Shown here: positions 12,201-27,200 of the stretch, in pieces | Layout of the letters: each line of letters opens with the position of its first letter | How positions within the stretch are numbered: position 1 is the first letter of the stretch | Made by a program: the position numbers and the translations under genes | Source: Galbula dea | Lineage: Eukaryota; Chordata; Aves; Piciformes; Galbulidae | Direction of reading: 5' to 3' | Assembly: GCA_013399015.1 (NCBI GenBank) | Contig: VWZX01004903.1 | Location: 1,316,224 to 1,380,223 of the forward strand | DNA: 64,000 nucleotides | Notes under the pieces: generated by a model | The model's input: only the letters and a program-made list of their open reading frames with translations | Told to the model about the DNA's origin: nothing | Database searches by the model: none

Positions 12201-15200
12201 CTCTGGTCAGAATACAGTCACACCTGCTTGTTTTTCTGAACGATATAACAGAGCACTAAAGACTTATGCAAGTTTGGAATTTATCTCTGCATTGAATACC
12301 TAGCATAAATGTATCTGTAGTATAAACTTTGGAATCTTTCTGTAGAAAGATTGCTTTCTTATTGGTTTCTTAAATGTTTCCCTTGGAGATTCACTGAAGA
12401 AGTGATTCACCTCTCTTTGTTTCTGGTTTCTCACAGCTGTATGTGACTGTACAGTGAATGTTCAAAGGAAGCACTAGCTACATATTTTTTTTTTGATCCA
12501 AAGAAATTTGCAGTTGGTCAGTTTCAAAGATACAAGATAATAAATTCTATATCCTGTTTATACCAATTAACAGGTAACAAAAATCCAAGGAACTTGTATC
12601 TTATTGTATTTTATTTAACAGGTGGAAAATTTCACAGTGTGTTTCTCAGATGGTAGAGTATTGTGTCATTTGATTCATCATTATCATCCATGTTATGTGC
12701 CTTTGGAAGCTGTGTGCCAACGTACAACTCAAACAGTAGAATGCTCAAGAACTCGTACACTTGGACTAAACTCTTCCTCATCCTCTTCAGAGTCTGATAC
12801 TTCTCTAAATGTTATAGAAGGAATGTTTGATGAAAGTGAGTATTTTGGTACACAGAAGTTCATGTTAAATCTATCTCTTTTATGCACAATTTGATTTATC
12901 AAATATTTTCTCTTTGCAAAGCTGTCACTGACTCAGTCCTATACAAGGAGCTCTTGGACAATGAAAGGCAAAACTTCCAGCTGATCAATGCTGCAGTTTC
13001 TGACCTAGGTGGAGTACCAGCAATGATTCATCACTCAGATATGTCAAATACAATTCCTGATGAGAAGGTAACGTGCCTTTGGAGCTGATGGAAAGATGTT
13101 CTGCTCACCTGTGAACGTGTTCTACTTAGCATAACTCTTAACTTTTTGTATTCTGTGTTTTTATAGGTTGTTATTACCTACCTATCATTTCTGTGTTCAC
13201 GACTTCTAGATCTTCGGCAAGAAACTCGAGCTGCACGATTAATTCAGTCTGCTTGGAGAAATTACAGGCTGAAAAGGGAACAGAAGCTTTCCCAGGTACT
13301 CTTTATCTGTGCAATATATGTAGCTTCTACTTGAGAAATACTAGATAAAGAGTATAAATTTCCTGTTTGGAGTATACAAGGTTATTAGAAAAATACTGGC
13401 ATTTAAGTTAATGAGTATCATTTTTATTATCCCAATACACAGCCTTTTTGTTCATGTATCAACTAAAACATTCATTTAAGACTATTCTGAAGTAATTACA
13501 TTTGTTTAAAGGCTACTGTTCTTTCTTTTTTGTTCTGATTAAATCATGTCACCTCTTCAACCCTTTATAACTGATTTTAAATAACTAATAGTAAAGATGA
13601 CAAGACTCTTAAGCGTTGTGGGTTTGTTTTTTTTTTTTATTTAACCTCATAATGTGCACTTATGGACTTTGTCCTTTTGTAAGATAGGGTAGTAGTAGGG
13701 TTCTGAAGAGATTATATAAATATTGATGTGTTGTGCTTCTTAGTAGCTTTTTCCCTTTACTTTGTACATTGGTTTGATACTACGTTCTTTGGGTTACTGT
13801 GAAAACACTGGCTGCTATGTGGGCTAGATGGGCATGAGTAACGGTATCTTAAACTTATGAATGTGAACTAAAATTGAGGCTTAAAAGTGGTTTGCTTAGA
13901 AGTTCTGAAATGCTAAAAAAACTGAGTATCAAAGAGGAATAACTCTGAAGGTAGGAGGATACAGATTTAAGTGATACCACCCTTTCAGAAAGAACTTTAG
14001 GGCTGAAATAAATGTTCTGTTTCAGGAAAGTTCTTTTACAAAAGAGAAACTGTAATAACTAATCTCTTATGAGATTGCTTTGGATAGTTATTTTAATGCA
14101 TACAAAATTTGAATGAAAATTCCAATCCTAGTAGTTCAGTGGAAATTCACTCTTTGTAGGAGAGAGACAATGCTGCTCGGATAATTCAAAAATCTGCAAT
14201 AAACTTCTTATCTCGTCGACGCATCCTGAAGAAAGTGAAAGCAGCAGTTTTCATCCAGAAGCACTGGAGAGGATACTTAGCTAGGATAAAACTTTTGAGG
14301 CTGAAAAAGACTAAACTGGAGGAAGCCAAAAGCAAATCTGCCACAGTCATTCAGGTAATACAATCTAAAGTCAGATTGCACAGCAAGGAAACCCTCTGAA
14401 ACCTGTAAGAAAAAAGCTTGCTCAGGGTAATTTTTTTCTGTTTGCAGCAACTGATGTCTTCAGAAAATGTAATACTTTTTTTTTTTTTTCCCCTTTTTGA
14501 GATGTTTTGGTAACTTGCTTTGGAGAGAAATGGTAATGCGCTACTAAATCAACTCTTGGTCCTTCTTAGTGGATATTTTGGTATCGCATAAACATGAAAG
14601 CACTGGGCCTTAAACAAGTCAGCATAGGACTGATGAGATTGTGTTGTATTGCTGCTGAATGTTACTTATAGTGTCGTGACACCTGCAGGGGGCACATTCA
14701 GAATGAGAGACATTAATTATCTATTGATAGTTGTGCAGTTAATTCAGTTTCTCAAGATACTTTCTCCACTGTTTATTATCCAAAGCTGAGGATTACATTA
14801 AGACTTTTTGGAATGGAGATTAAAGAATCACTGATTTATCAAATAGTTTAAAAGAGAATCTTTGGTGCCAGGAAGAATTTAGTTTATTCTGAGAATTTAA
14901 AATGCTTTAAAAAGAAATGAATCAAGCATTTAGCTTTTGGGGATTATTAATGTAGATATCTGGGCTAGTCTTCTAAGGGTTAAGTAGGAATAAAGTAATC
15001 TTAAAAAGTCTGGTGTTGTTAGCTCTCAAATTTAGGCTTGAGATTCTATGAAGAAAATACTAAATTTTCTGGTTTTTTCCTGCAGGCTTATTGGAGAGGA
15101 TACTCTGCTAGGAAGAGATATTTACAGCTAAGATTCTATGTTATTTTTGTACAAGCAAGGTTAAGGATGGTGAAAGCTGTTGCTGCATATAAACGAATTG

Positions 15201-18200
15201 TTTGGGCTGCTCTTACCATTCAGAGTCATCTGCGTGCATCTAAGCTGGCAAAAAAGGATCGGCAAAGATATGAAATCTTAAAGTCCTCAGCACTTACTAT
15301 TCAGTCTGCATTCAGAAGATGGAGAAAATACAAAATTCAACAGAAAACTAAAGCTGCTTTAGTGCTTCAGACTTACTTCCGAAAATGGCAATCTTCAAAA
15401 ATGGCTAAAAGAAAGTGGGCTGCCCTTGTCATACAGTCTTGGTATAGGATGCACAGAGATCTGAGGCAGTATCTACATATTAAACAAAGTGTTATCAAGA
15501 TTCAGGCTTGGTACAGGTGTCAGTTGGCTAGACGTGTTTACCAGGAGCACAGGGCAAAAATAGCAACAATTCAGCAGTATTACAGAGCTTATAAATTAGG
15601 AAGAATGGAAAGACAGTGCTATTTGCAAAAATGCACAGCAGTGGTAGTTCTCCAGGCTGCTTTTCGAGGCATGAAGGCACGTAAACTACTATACAGACAA
15701 ACAAAAGCAGTTTGTGTGGTTCAGTCACTGTGGAGAATGAAAAAAGAGAAACTAAGATTTCTAAGATTAAAAAAATCTGTTACTACATTGCAGTCACATG
15801 TGAGAAAATACCAACAAGTCAAAAGATACAAGGAGATTAAAAAAGCTGCTTCTGTAATTCAAGCTTGGTACAGGGCATGTGTTGCTTCCAAAAAAGCAGC
15901 TGCTTCTTTCCAGAGGCTGCGTCTGGCTGCTATTGTCCTACAGTCTGCCTACAGAGGGATGGAAGCTAGGAAGGAGGCCTGCATGTTGAGATCTGTGATA
16001 AAAATTCAGTCAAGTTACCGTGCTTATATTGTCCAGAAGAAATTTAAAACTCTAAAACATGCAACAGTAAAGATTCAAGCTTTTGTAAAGATGAGGCAAG
16101 TGCATAAGCGCTACTGTGCATTAAGGGAGGCAACGCTGTATGTCCAGCAAAGGTATCGGTCTCGTAGATACGCTTGTCAACTTAAAGAAGATTATAGGAA
16201 ATTGAAGGGAGCTTGCATAAAGATTCAAGCTGTAGTTCGAGGCTATCTTGTCAGGAAACAAGTACAAAGGTGGAGGAAGACTGCAGTACTTATCCAAGCA
16301 TACTATAGAATGAAAAGGGAGAGGCAACGTTATTTAAACATCTATAGTGCTGCCCTTGTCATTCAAAAACATTATCGTGCATACAAAAAGCAACAGTGTC
16401 AGAGGCAGGAGTTCTTGCAAGTTAAGAAAGCAGCTGTGTGCTTACAGGCAGCCTACAGGGGTTATAAAGTGCGCAAAAAGTTTAAACTTCAACGTACAGC
16501 TGCTGTTAAAATTCAGACTGCTTTTAGAGCTTACATTGCAAGAATAAAATACAAGGCAATGGTTCAAGCCTCCGTTGTGATTCAGAGGTGGTACAGAACT
16601 TTTAAGACTGGTAACAGGCAAAGACTGAACTTCTTAATGACAAGAGCAGCAGTGCTTTCTTTACAAGCAGCTTTTCGTGGCTGGAAGGTACGAAAGCAGA
16701 TTCGAAGACAACGTGTTGCTGCTACTAAGATACAGTCTGCCTTCAGGAAATTCATGGCTGTGAAAAAATTCAGACTTATGAGCCATGCTGTGCTAACTAT
16801 CCAAAAGCATTACAGAGCCAGTGTTATAGGCCAGAAGCAACGGCAAGAATATGTTCAGCTGCGTAACTCTGTAGTGCGTCTTCAAGCAATATGGAGGGGG
16901 AAAATGGTGAGAAAAACAGTTCAAAAGAAACATGATCTTGCAACAGTTATTCAGTCCTATTACAGAATGCACGTAAATCAACTGAAATACAAGAAACTGA
17001 GACAAGCCACTTTAGTGATTCAAAAATACTTCAGAGCTTACTGTATGAAAAAAACCCAGCGTGCATTTTATCTAAAAACAAAGGCAGCTGTGTTAGTCTT
17101 GCAGTCTGCTTACCGTGGGATGACTGTGAGGAAACAACTGAGCAAACTAAACAAAGCTGCTACAACTATACAAGCTGCCTTCAAATCTTACATGCTCAAA
17201 AAGGACTATGAAAGACTTAGATCTGCAGCTATATTAGTTCAAAGGCATTATCGTGCAATTACTCATGCTAAATGTCAAAAGCAGAAATATTTGTCTTTAA
17301 AAAAAGCCACCATCAAAATGCAGGCGATTTATAGAGGTGTAAGAGTCAGACGACAGATTCACTGTATGCATCAAGCAGCTATTTGTATCCAAGCCACATT
17401 CAAGATGCATCGCATGAGCATAAAATATCAAGCAATGCGAAAGGCAGCAATTATTATTCAAAGACAATATAGAGCATTTTATTTAGGCAAAGTACAACGT
17501 AAAAAGTACCTGGAACTTAAGAAGTCTGCCGTTATCCTTCAGGCTGCCTATAGAGGCACAAAGGTCCGACAAGACTTAAAAACCATTCATCAGTCAGCAG
17601 CAATAATACAGTCATATTATCGAAGGCACAAACAACAGAAGGATTTTAGAAGATTGTTGATGGCAACTAGGCGAATTCAGCAATGGTTCCGTGCTTGTAA
17701 GGAGCGAAATAGACAACTTCACAACTATATGATTATGAAAAGTGCTGCACTTCGTATCCAGGCAGCATTCCGTGGTATGAAAACAAGACAACTTTTAAGA
17801 ACTATGAGTCAATCGGCTGGGCTTATTCAAAGAAGGTTTAGAACTTTTCTCAAAAGAAAACATTTTCTTTCCATTAGGAGAGCTGCAATTGTAATTCAGA
17901 GAAAATACAGAGCAACAAAACTAGCAAAAATTCAACGTCAAAAATACCTCTCTGTCCTTAATGCTGCTGTTACCATACAGTCTGCTTATAGAGGCTTTGT
18001 GGTAAGAAAAAGAATGCAGCAGATGCATCATGCTGCTGCAGTTATTCAAGCAACGTTAAGAATGCGTAACATTTACATTTCTTACCAAGCCATCAGGCTT
18101 GCTTCAGTAGTCATACAGCAACATTATCGTGCTTACAGGGAAGGGAAGCATGTGAGAAAAGCATACTTAAAACAGTACAATTCTGTTTTAGTTCTTCAGG

Positions 18201-21200
18201 CTGCCTATAGAGGAATGAAAACAAGACGTTTCTTGAAGAAAAGACATGAAGCAGCACTTACAATACAGAGAAACTACCGAATGTATAGGCAGTACTGCCA
18301 TTACAGAAAAGTTCAGTGGGCAACCCAGCTAATACAGAAGAGATACAGAGCCAATAACCTAAAGAAAATTGCAGTACAGCATTACTCTTCATTAAAGAAA
18401 GCAACAATTTGTATTCAGAGGGCTTTTCGAGATATGCAAGCAAAAAAACATCATCAAGAAATGCACTGTGCTGCTGTTGTTGTTCAGAAAAATTTTAAAG
18501 CTTTTAGAGAACATCAAAGATATCTCTCTCTTAAAGCAGCTACTCTTGTCTTCCAGAGAAGATACAGAGCTTTAATTCTGTCAAGACAGCATACTTTGGA
18601 GTATCTGTCTCTTCGCAGAGCAGCTATTCTTATACAGGCTGTGTACAGAGGCATCAGGGTGCGGAAAAGTATTGAGCGTATGCATTTAGCTGCTAGTACA
18701 ATACAGTCAGCCTACAAAATGCACAGGAATAGAAGGTCCTATCAAAATATGAGAATTGCAGCTATTGTTATACAGAGCTACTATCGATCTTACATTAAAG
18801 GAAAGAATCAGCGAAAGAAATACCTGATAATGAAGAATTCTGCTCTTATTATTCAAGCATCATATAGAGGCATGAAGGAACGACAGAAACTGAAAGTGAT
18901 GCATGTTTCAGCAACTATAATACAGTCTAGTTATCGCATGTACCTACAACGTAAATATTACCAACAGTTGTGCTGGGCTGTCAGAGTTATACAGCAAAGG
19001 TTCAGAGCCAAAATGGCAAAAGAAGCTGACATGGAAAACTATGCAAAAATAAAAAAGGCTGCCATTTGCCTTCAATCCTCTTTCCGTGCTAGAAAAGCAC
19101 GACAGTTGCATAAAATCAATGTTGCTGCACGATGCATACAGTCCTTCCTAAAAATGTGTGTAGAGAGGAGGCGTTTTCTTGAAAAGAAAGCAGCAGCGAT
19201 AAGGATCCAGTCAATGTTTCGGCGCCAAAGAACAAGGACTCACTACAAATTGCTTCAAAGTTCAGCAGTTGCTATTCAGAGGTGGTACAGAGCATGTCAC
19301 AGGGCTCGTTTACAGAAAGCAGAGTATTCTGCTCAAAGGCAAGCAATAGTAATTATTCAGTCTGCCTTCCGTGGTATGAAAGCAAGACAAATAGCAAGAC
19401 AAATACGAGCTGCAAGAAAGATTCAGGCTTTTCTTCAGATGGCTGTGCAGCGTAGAAAATTTACTCAACTCAGAACAGCAGCTATTACGTTACAAGCCTA
19501 TTACTTAATGTATAAAACTAAGTCACAGTATGCAAGCTATAAAAAAGCAGCTGTTGTCTTACAACGATGCTACCGATCTCACTTGACTGTGAAATACCAA
19601 AGAATGACTTACTTACAAACTCGGAGGAACATTATCATTGTGCAGGCTACAGTCAGAGGATTCATTGAAAAGAAGAGGTTCCACAAAATTAAAGAAAGCA
19701 CAATAAGAATTCAGGTAATTTTCAATATATAGTAGTAGTGAGGTTTGGGTGTAAGATTTTCTTTTGTGTTGTTTTTTTTGCTGTTTGGGTTTCTTTATTT
19801 TTTTTTAATTTCTGCTCTTGCAAAGCAACAGTTTCAAACTATATGTTAAAGAATTGCTTTCTGTATTCTACTACATGCCAGATGTATAAAGTTTACCACC
19901 ACAGTGTGCAGAAGTGAGTCTCAGATCAGCTCTGTTTTGTCTTTCCTTGCTGAGGTACTCATCTTAAAAAGAAACATTCCCTCTTTCTTCTTATTTCTAC
20001 CCTAGAATTTTACTCTTCAAGTCCTGATACTTGAGTGTGCTTCTGTAGCTCTCTTTTTTTGTCCCAACTGGCTTTCACCTATATAACTATTGTAGCTTAA
20101 TGAATAGGTGGTTTTGATTGGAAACTGAATGAAGGTTGTCTTGACATGTTGAAGTTAGTGAGCACTGGTATTGACGTAAAGTGAAATAAATGGCAAGAAA
20201 GGCATAACTGCTGCATTCTTCAACAAATTTAGGAAAGCATGAGTAAATCAATCATGTTAGTTCTTTTTAGATTTATTAAATGGCCCAAGACTGATTTGAG
20301 TGCCTAGCTAACATTTTGAAGAGGAATGCAAGTAGACCAATTTCATTCTTTTTGTATGTTTCAGTTGGTACCTTGAGTGCTGCCAAATGAAACTTGGTGT
20401 GACACTATTTGTGATTTCTCAGAGGCACTCTATGAAGTGGGAAGTATTTCATTTGGTGTTTTTAGCTTCCATCATCGATGCAATAGAAGCATGCTTAGCA
20501 ATAAGTAATGACAATAGTTCTTCGTCTCCATATAGCAAGCTAAATATCCATGCAGTGCAAGTTCAAAGAAGCTTAGAGTAGTTACTCTAAAGTGGTTTTT
20601 TCCAAATTTTGCTTTTTTGAGGATGAGGGAAGAAGGTATTTTTCCTTCTTTATAATAATTATGATTTGTATGTGGTGAGAGTATGTTTTTTTCCTTTTCT
20701 TCTGGGAAACGCTTTAAGTGAGAAACGCTTTAAGTGATTTCCTGTGATAGCCTTAGTTATTTTGCCCTAAGGGAAGGGGTTTCTCTTCAGAGCATTATTG
20801 GAATGAAAGGGTTCCCTCCCCTCCTCCCTCCTCCCAAATCACAGAAGAAAAGGAAGTAATCTCTCATAATAATTTCTTGGGTTTCTATTTTACTGTCTTG
20901 TTGGAGAGCACATGCTCTACTTAACAGATAAAAAAATAGATGAGCCTTCTTTTAGCGGAAGTGACAGCTTCTTAGTTATTTTCTGGATGTTTTAAGTTAT
21001 ATATCCTAAACAATGTGAGTATGATTATTTTGCTTAAAAGGTAGAAAAGAGTATTAATTGGGAAATCAGAAATACATTTACTTACTTTGTTGTTTTTCTA
21101 ACAAGCCATTGAGTACAGCTCTACTTAAATATGCAAACAGCTTCCCAGTCAGTAATATGCAAGTGGTAAAATATTCCAAGATTGTGTCTTTTTCTTTGAA

Positions 21201-24200
21201 GGCATTTTTCCGTGGATTTATTCAGAAACAGAAATACCTTCAGTGCAAGTATGCTGCTGTACTAATACAGCAGCACTACAGAGCCCATCGGATGCGAAAT
21301 ATTGAACAACAGAGATACCATCAAACAAGAAGAGCTGCCATTAGAATTCAGGTAATTTCAGAGGTCATTTTTGTTGTTTTGGTTTTAGTATTTGTTTCTT
21401 CATGATGTAACTATTTTTACAGACATTAAAATGAGTAGCATTTGCTGTATTCCCCTGAATGTATTTCACTTGTTTTAGAAAACTTCTTCTAGATGTGAGA
21501 AATTAGGTTTTTAATATTATATAGAAATCCTAAAAGGCTTTCTTGCTAATATGACTTTTTTTTTACTTTTGTTCATTCCATTAAACAAAAAAAGGAAATA
21601 AATATTTTTTAATAATTTTTTTCTTTTTATATATTTAATAGGCAGCATATAGAGGATATAAAGGCAGACAGTGGGTTAACAAAATCAGAGCAGCACAATT
21701 AATTCAAGCCTGGTTTCGAGGCTGCAGAGCACGAAAAGAATATGCATCTGTGGTAAAAGCTGTACGTGTTATTCAGTGTCACTTCAAAACAAAACAGCAG
21801 CGGAACTGGTAAGACTGAATTTGTTATCAATATCTATACATTTCAAAGCTTTTATTATACAATAACTTTCACAATGTCAAGCTCAATTTTATAAACTGTC
21901 ATTATTTTCTGACTTCAAAAATGCAAGTGTTCTTATCTTTTGGAAAAAAACTTAAATGTATTTTCATGTTAGGTTTTTGAAAATGAAGTTCTGTGTGCTT
22001 ACCATTCAAAGAAGGTGGAGAGCAACCCTTACTGCACGGAAGATTCAACATCAGTTTCTGGCAACTAAGAATGCTGCAGTTAAGATTCAGTCGGCGTATA
22101 GACAGTACAGGGCTAGAAGACTTTTAAGAAAGGTATGTTTTCTCTTGTACGTGTCATATTTGTTTTAAAAGTTCTTAATGCATTTGAGTGACTTATGTCA
22201 TCAAAATGCAGAAGCATATAAAAAACAAAGTGAGGCCAGAACAGAGACTGTTCAGATCAAAACTTCAGAATACTAAATTTCCTTTTTTGCTTTGAGCCAC
22301 AAAGTTGATTCTTACTTTCAAACAGTTCCAATTGTTGAATTACCTCTGTCTGTACTGATAACAAGGTAAAATGTGACATTTTCTGCTGGCGTTATTTCTT
22401 ACAGAGTTAAATTGCTCATACTTTTACTTAATTAGGGAAAAGAGAAGACCTTTCAAGTTGTGAAAGTACTAGTATTGTATAAGCTTGCTTCTGTTTCCTA
22501 TTGTACTTTTTTCTTCTTTTTATGATGGAAAAAGCCTTGAGCTAAAATATAAATATATATTTATCATTACAGGGATGAACAAAAGTTTCATTATCAATGC
22601 ATTCTTTTAAAAAATCTTTTTCAGAAGCATCAAGCTGCATGTTTGATCCAAAAAGCATACAGAGGTTTCAGTGCAAGAAGGAAATTTGTTCAACAAAAAG
22701 CTGCTGCTGTAATTATTCAAAAACATCTGAGAGCTTGGCAGGAAGGCAGACTTCAATTTATAAAATACAACAAAATTAGAAGAGCTGTTATTAAACTGCA
22801 AGCATTTATACGGGGTTATTTAGTCAGAAAAAAGGTTCGTGTACTCCAAATTAAAACGGTACTTTTAATGTAAAGTGTCCCTAGTGCAGTTCTAGCATTA
22901 GTTCTGGCTGGCAAGAAAAGGAAAACCTGATCACTTCTTGTTGAACTCAAATTCTTGTTGACTGGTTTGAGAGCTGGCTAGATCAGAATAGATCAAAATA
23001 TAGTTTGACACTTTTCTAACAATCTTTTAGTATTATAGTAACGTTTTCATTGTTGAGTGTTTCTTTAGCTTCTGAGATCTTTGTGGCATACCTATAATAC
23101 ATCTGCATACATATGCTTACGGTGAAATTGTTCTCTGCTGTATATTAATGTTACAATCAGCTGCCTCTGAGTATGAAAATTAATTATGTTCCTTGTTTTG
23201 TTTTCCTTCTATAGATTTCAGAACAGAAACAAAAGAAGAGACTACTTTATTTTAAAGCAGCTGCATATCATCATATGTCTGCAATTAAAATTCAAAGGGC
23301 ATATAGGATTCACCTCATTTTAAAACTTGCACAAAACCAGATCTCATCTGTTCTTAAAATACAGGTTAGTCTAATTAAGGACAAATAACTTTGTGTAACA
23401 TGGTCTAACTTCTTTTTTGTCAGCTAAACTGTAGCACTAAGACCCTGTAGTTCCTTCACATGCAAAAAATAAAGCATAGATTATGGAGACTATGATTTAT
23501 TAAATAATGCTGCTTATACCCAGATAAGCATAATAGAGTGGATCTCTGCAGGCTCAGAAGGCTTAAACACTTTAAAGCTGAGGATGAATAGGAAAATTTG
23601 TTTCCTTCAGACCCACAGGCTTGCTGAGAAATTTGAGTGCTGTCTTAGCTTATTTCTTTATATCATACTGGAAGTAGGAACGGTCAGACACAGCAACAAG
23701 TAAGGCTCATGAAATGAAGCCTGTCTCCTTATATGAGCAGTCCTCTGGGATACAGCTATTGATCTGGTTGGATGTTTCTAACCTGCCAGTGATACGAGAG
23801 TCTGTCTAAGGTGCACCATTTTTAATATAACCCTGTTTTACTTATCCAAAAGCAAGATCAAAAATCAGGTCTTCACTGCAGCACTGCCTAATAGTAATAA
23901 CTATTTTCAGGTCTCAAAAATGACCGTTAGCTTAGTCCCAACAATGGAAGGTCAGCGTTAGATAGAGAGATGAAACAGAAACTCTGAAACAGCTGTTCTC
24001 TAGTCAAGGATGTTATGGCAAACTTTCCCCTACTACTCCTCCTTATATACAAATGTGTTATCTCTACCCAAAAGTTATATTCTCCTGTTAAGGCAAAAGT
24101 GAATGCTTAGATTTGGCACACAGTAGCCTGTGTCTCTTCCCCTCTATACAAAGGGGAAGAAACAGCTGGGAAATGAGAAAAGCAGGCATTCTCCTTAACA

Positions 24201-27200
24201 GCCAACCAAGAGAAAGAAAACTCCTAGGATGGAGTACAGCTGGACACAAGTATAGACTGAGAGAGGAGAGGTTGGAGAGCAGCCCTGCAGAAAGGGGTCT
24301 AGGGGTGCTGGTCAACACCAGGCTCTATATGAGTCAGCAGTGTGCCCTGGCAGCCAGGAAGGCAAATCACATCCTGGGGTGCATCGAACACAGCATAGCC
24401 AGCTGGTCAAAAGAGGTGATTATCCTGCTGTATTCACTGTTGGTGCAGCTTCACCTGAAGCACTGTGTGTAGTTCTGGGCCCCACAATTTAAGAAGGATA
24501 TTTAGGTCCTTGACTGCATCTGGAATTGGGCAACAAAGCTACTGAAAGCAGTGTCTTATGAGGAGCAGCTAAGGACTTTGGGTTTGTCCAGTTTGGAGAA
24601 AAGGAGAGGCAGCCTCATTGCTCTCTACAGTTTCTTGAGGAGGGAAATTGGAGAAGCAAGGTGCTGATCTTGTCTCCCTGGTATCCAGTGATGGCACACA
24701 TGGGAATGGTCCAAAGCTGTGCCAGGGGAGGTTTAGACTGGACATTGGGAAGCATTTCTTCACCAAAAAGGTGGTCAAACACTGGAACAGGCTTCCTAGT
24801 GAAGTGGTTGATGCCCCAAACTTCTCAGTGTTTAAGGCAATTTATTTTTTTGGTCAGCCTTGAAGTGGTCAGGCAGTTGGACTAGATGATCATTGTGGGT
24901 ACCTTCCAACTGAAAATACTCAGAATGCTTCCTTAGCTGCTTCAAGTTAAGATTTCATTTTGCAGCCTTGCATTTCAGCTACCCCAAGGCAAATCAGAGA
25001 TATGTCATGGTGGTTATAGGAATGCTAGTGATGTCTATAGTGCCTGTATCTGTCAAAACTTATGCTAAAATAGTTCTTCATTTTTTATCAATGCTTGTTT
25101 AGGATGGGAAAATAATTTAGGGAAAAGTCTTAAATAGAAAGTTACTTTAATTTCAAACAGAGATGGCTCCGAGCAAAAATGCAACAAAAGAGATTTCAAA
25201 GAGATTATCAAAGAATCATCCAGTTACAGCGTGTGGTTCGAGGTTGGCTAAAGCACAGAAACGATGCAGCAACGATAATCCAGCGAAATGTACGAAGATT
25301 CCTTGCATGCAGACGCAGGAAAAAAATGGCAGTTGGAATAATTAAATTTCAGGTAAATACTCCTTGTAAGAAAAATAATTTTTGTTTTCTTCATCTTGTG
25401 GATTTTTAGGAGGAGGAAAGCTAATTACTTTGGTGAATTTATCAGTTAAATTGCAAGTCAAGTCAGCTTCAGTTTAGACATCAAAGCTAAATGCAAACAG
25501 ATTATGAAGTAATATTAAGCAGATAATGGTTGAGGTGACATATGTGTGGGGTGTATATGCATGTTTGGTTTGGTAATTTGTCTTGAAAATCCAGTGTTTG
25601 GAAGATGAAACACTAAATGGTAATTTGGTAATTCCTTAAAAATTAATAACTGCGGTAAATAAATGCTTTGTCAGACTTGTGTAAAATTGATTTGGAATGA
25701 TAAGGAAAATTTTATTGTCTCTTGTTCACAACTTTTTTCTCTTTGTGAAATTATTTTTCTGCAGGCACTGTGGAGGGGATATTCTTGGAGGAAGAATAAT
25801 GACACAGCAAAAACTAAAGCTTTAAGATGTAGTTTAGAAAAGGCTAATGAAAATAGCAGAGAAGAAAACAAATTGTGCAACAGAACTGCAATTGCTATTG
25901 AATACCTTCTAAAATACAAACATCTCTCTTATATTCTTGCAGCATTACAGCATCTGGGTCAGTATTTCATTTTCTAATAACTGATACATTTCCAGGATGT
26001 TAGGAACTGGAATTTTTCAGCTGAGAAGGGTTAATAATGATGTTTAGGCTTTCTGTATGATAGTAAAATTGAATGCTTTAGTATAATGAAGGATTTTTTA
26101 AGACTAAAATTAGAATATTTATTTAATAACATTAAGGAAGAATAATTTAAGAAAACACTAAGATGGTTATGTAGAGAAAGGAAATCCTACATAATTGCTC
26201 TAATTTCCTGGCAGTCCTACTAATACTATGCTGTATGTAAGAAAATTGTAATTACTGTCACTATATACTGTTCGTGGATTGTTTTGTCTGCGTAATTCTT
26301 AGTTTGGAATATTAAAACTGTTGGGTTAGAAATATTTATTTAAATCGTGGGGTTTACTTCTTTGCACTTCTACTTGAAAATTTGAGAAAATCCTGGTTTG
26401 CCATTAAGTTGGTTGATCTTCAGAGTTTTGGTTTTTTTGTTTAATCATTACAGAGGTGTCTACCAGGCTGTCCCCACTCTGTTGTGAAAATATGGCTGAG
26501 AGTAGAGCAACCTCCACTATTTTTGTTCTGATCCGAAGTTGCAACCGGAGTGTTCCATGCATGGATGTGATCAGATACTCAATTCAGATTCTCCTTAATG
26601 TTTCGAAGGTAAATTGGATTTTTTCTTTTTTTTTCTTTTTTTCTTTTTTTTTCTTTTTTTCAGCTTTATAAGCTGTTGACTATCAGAATATTTACTTATC
26701 CACAACATTTCTGGATAAATCTGAAATAGCTTTGAATAAAAATAAGTTTCTGAATTGTAACTTATTTTGTAACCAATTATCTACTTTGTAATGATTTAAT
26801 TTTCTATTTGACAAAAGAAAGTTTTTTAATGGGCTTAAAGTGATAGTTTTACTTTTATCAGATTACATTTCAAGGTATCTCAAATACTACATAAACTGTA
26901 TAGAAATACAAAAATGCAGTGTTTAGGATAAGCTATGAAGTTTTTTTAAGGTAGAAATGTATATGTTCTAGGAGACAGGCTGCTTTTCCAAATTCATGTC
27001 ATAGAATGGACCGTATTTACACTTTTTGATTTCTTGCAGAACTGATTATTTTAATAACTACTTATAGCTGCTTCAGTGCTGTAGTAGTACTGTAGTAACT
27101 AACTACAGATTGATTGTTCTATAGTTTTTTACTTTGAAACTTTGAATATTTGCTGAACAAGGTTTTTGATGTTGTACCCATCCTACACACATTTACCTTA

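Noticed and set aside
15528..18443. Short antisense frames within the giant ASPM exon
   Set aside because: They are shadows of the IQ-repeat coding strand, with no independent support.
22835..22858. Alternative ASPM exon 22 donor ACG|GTACTT, also in phase
   Set aside because: It would add eight residues absent from human ASPM; the AAG|GTTCGT boundary matches the human exon junction better.
24113..24863. Several open frames of 70-119 codons in ASPM intron 23
   Set aside because: They are pieces of a dead CR1 reverse-transcriptase ORF, not host genes.
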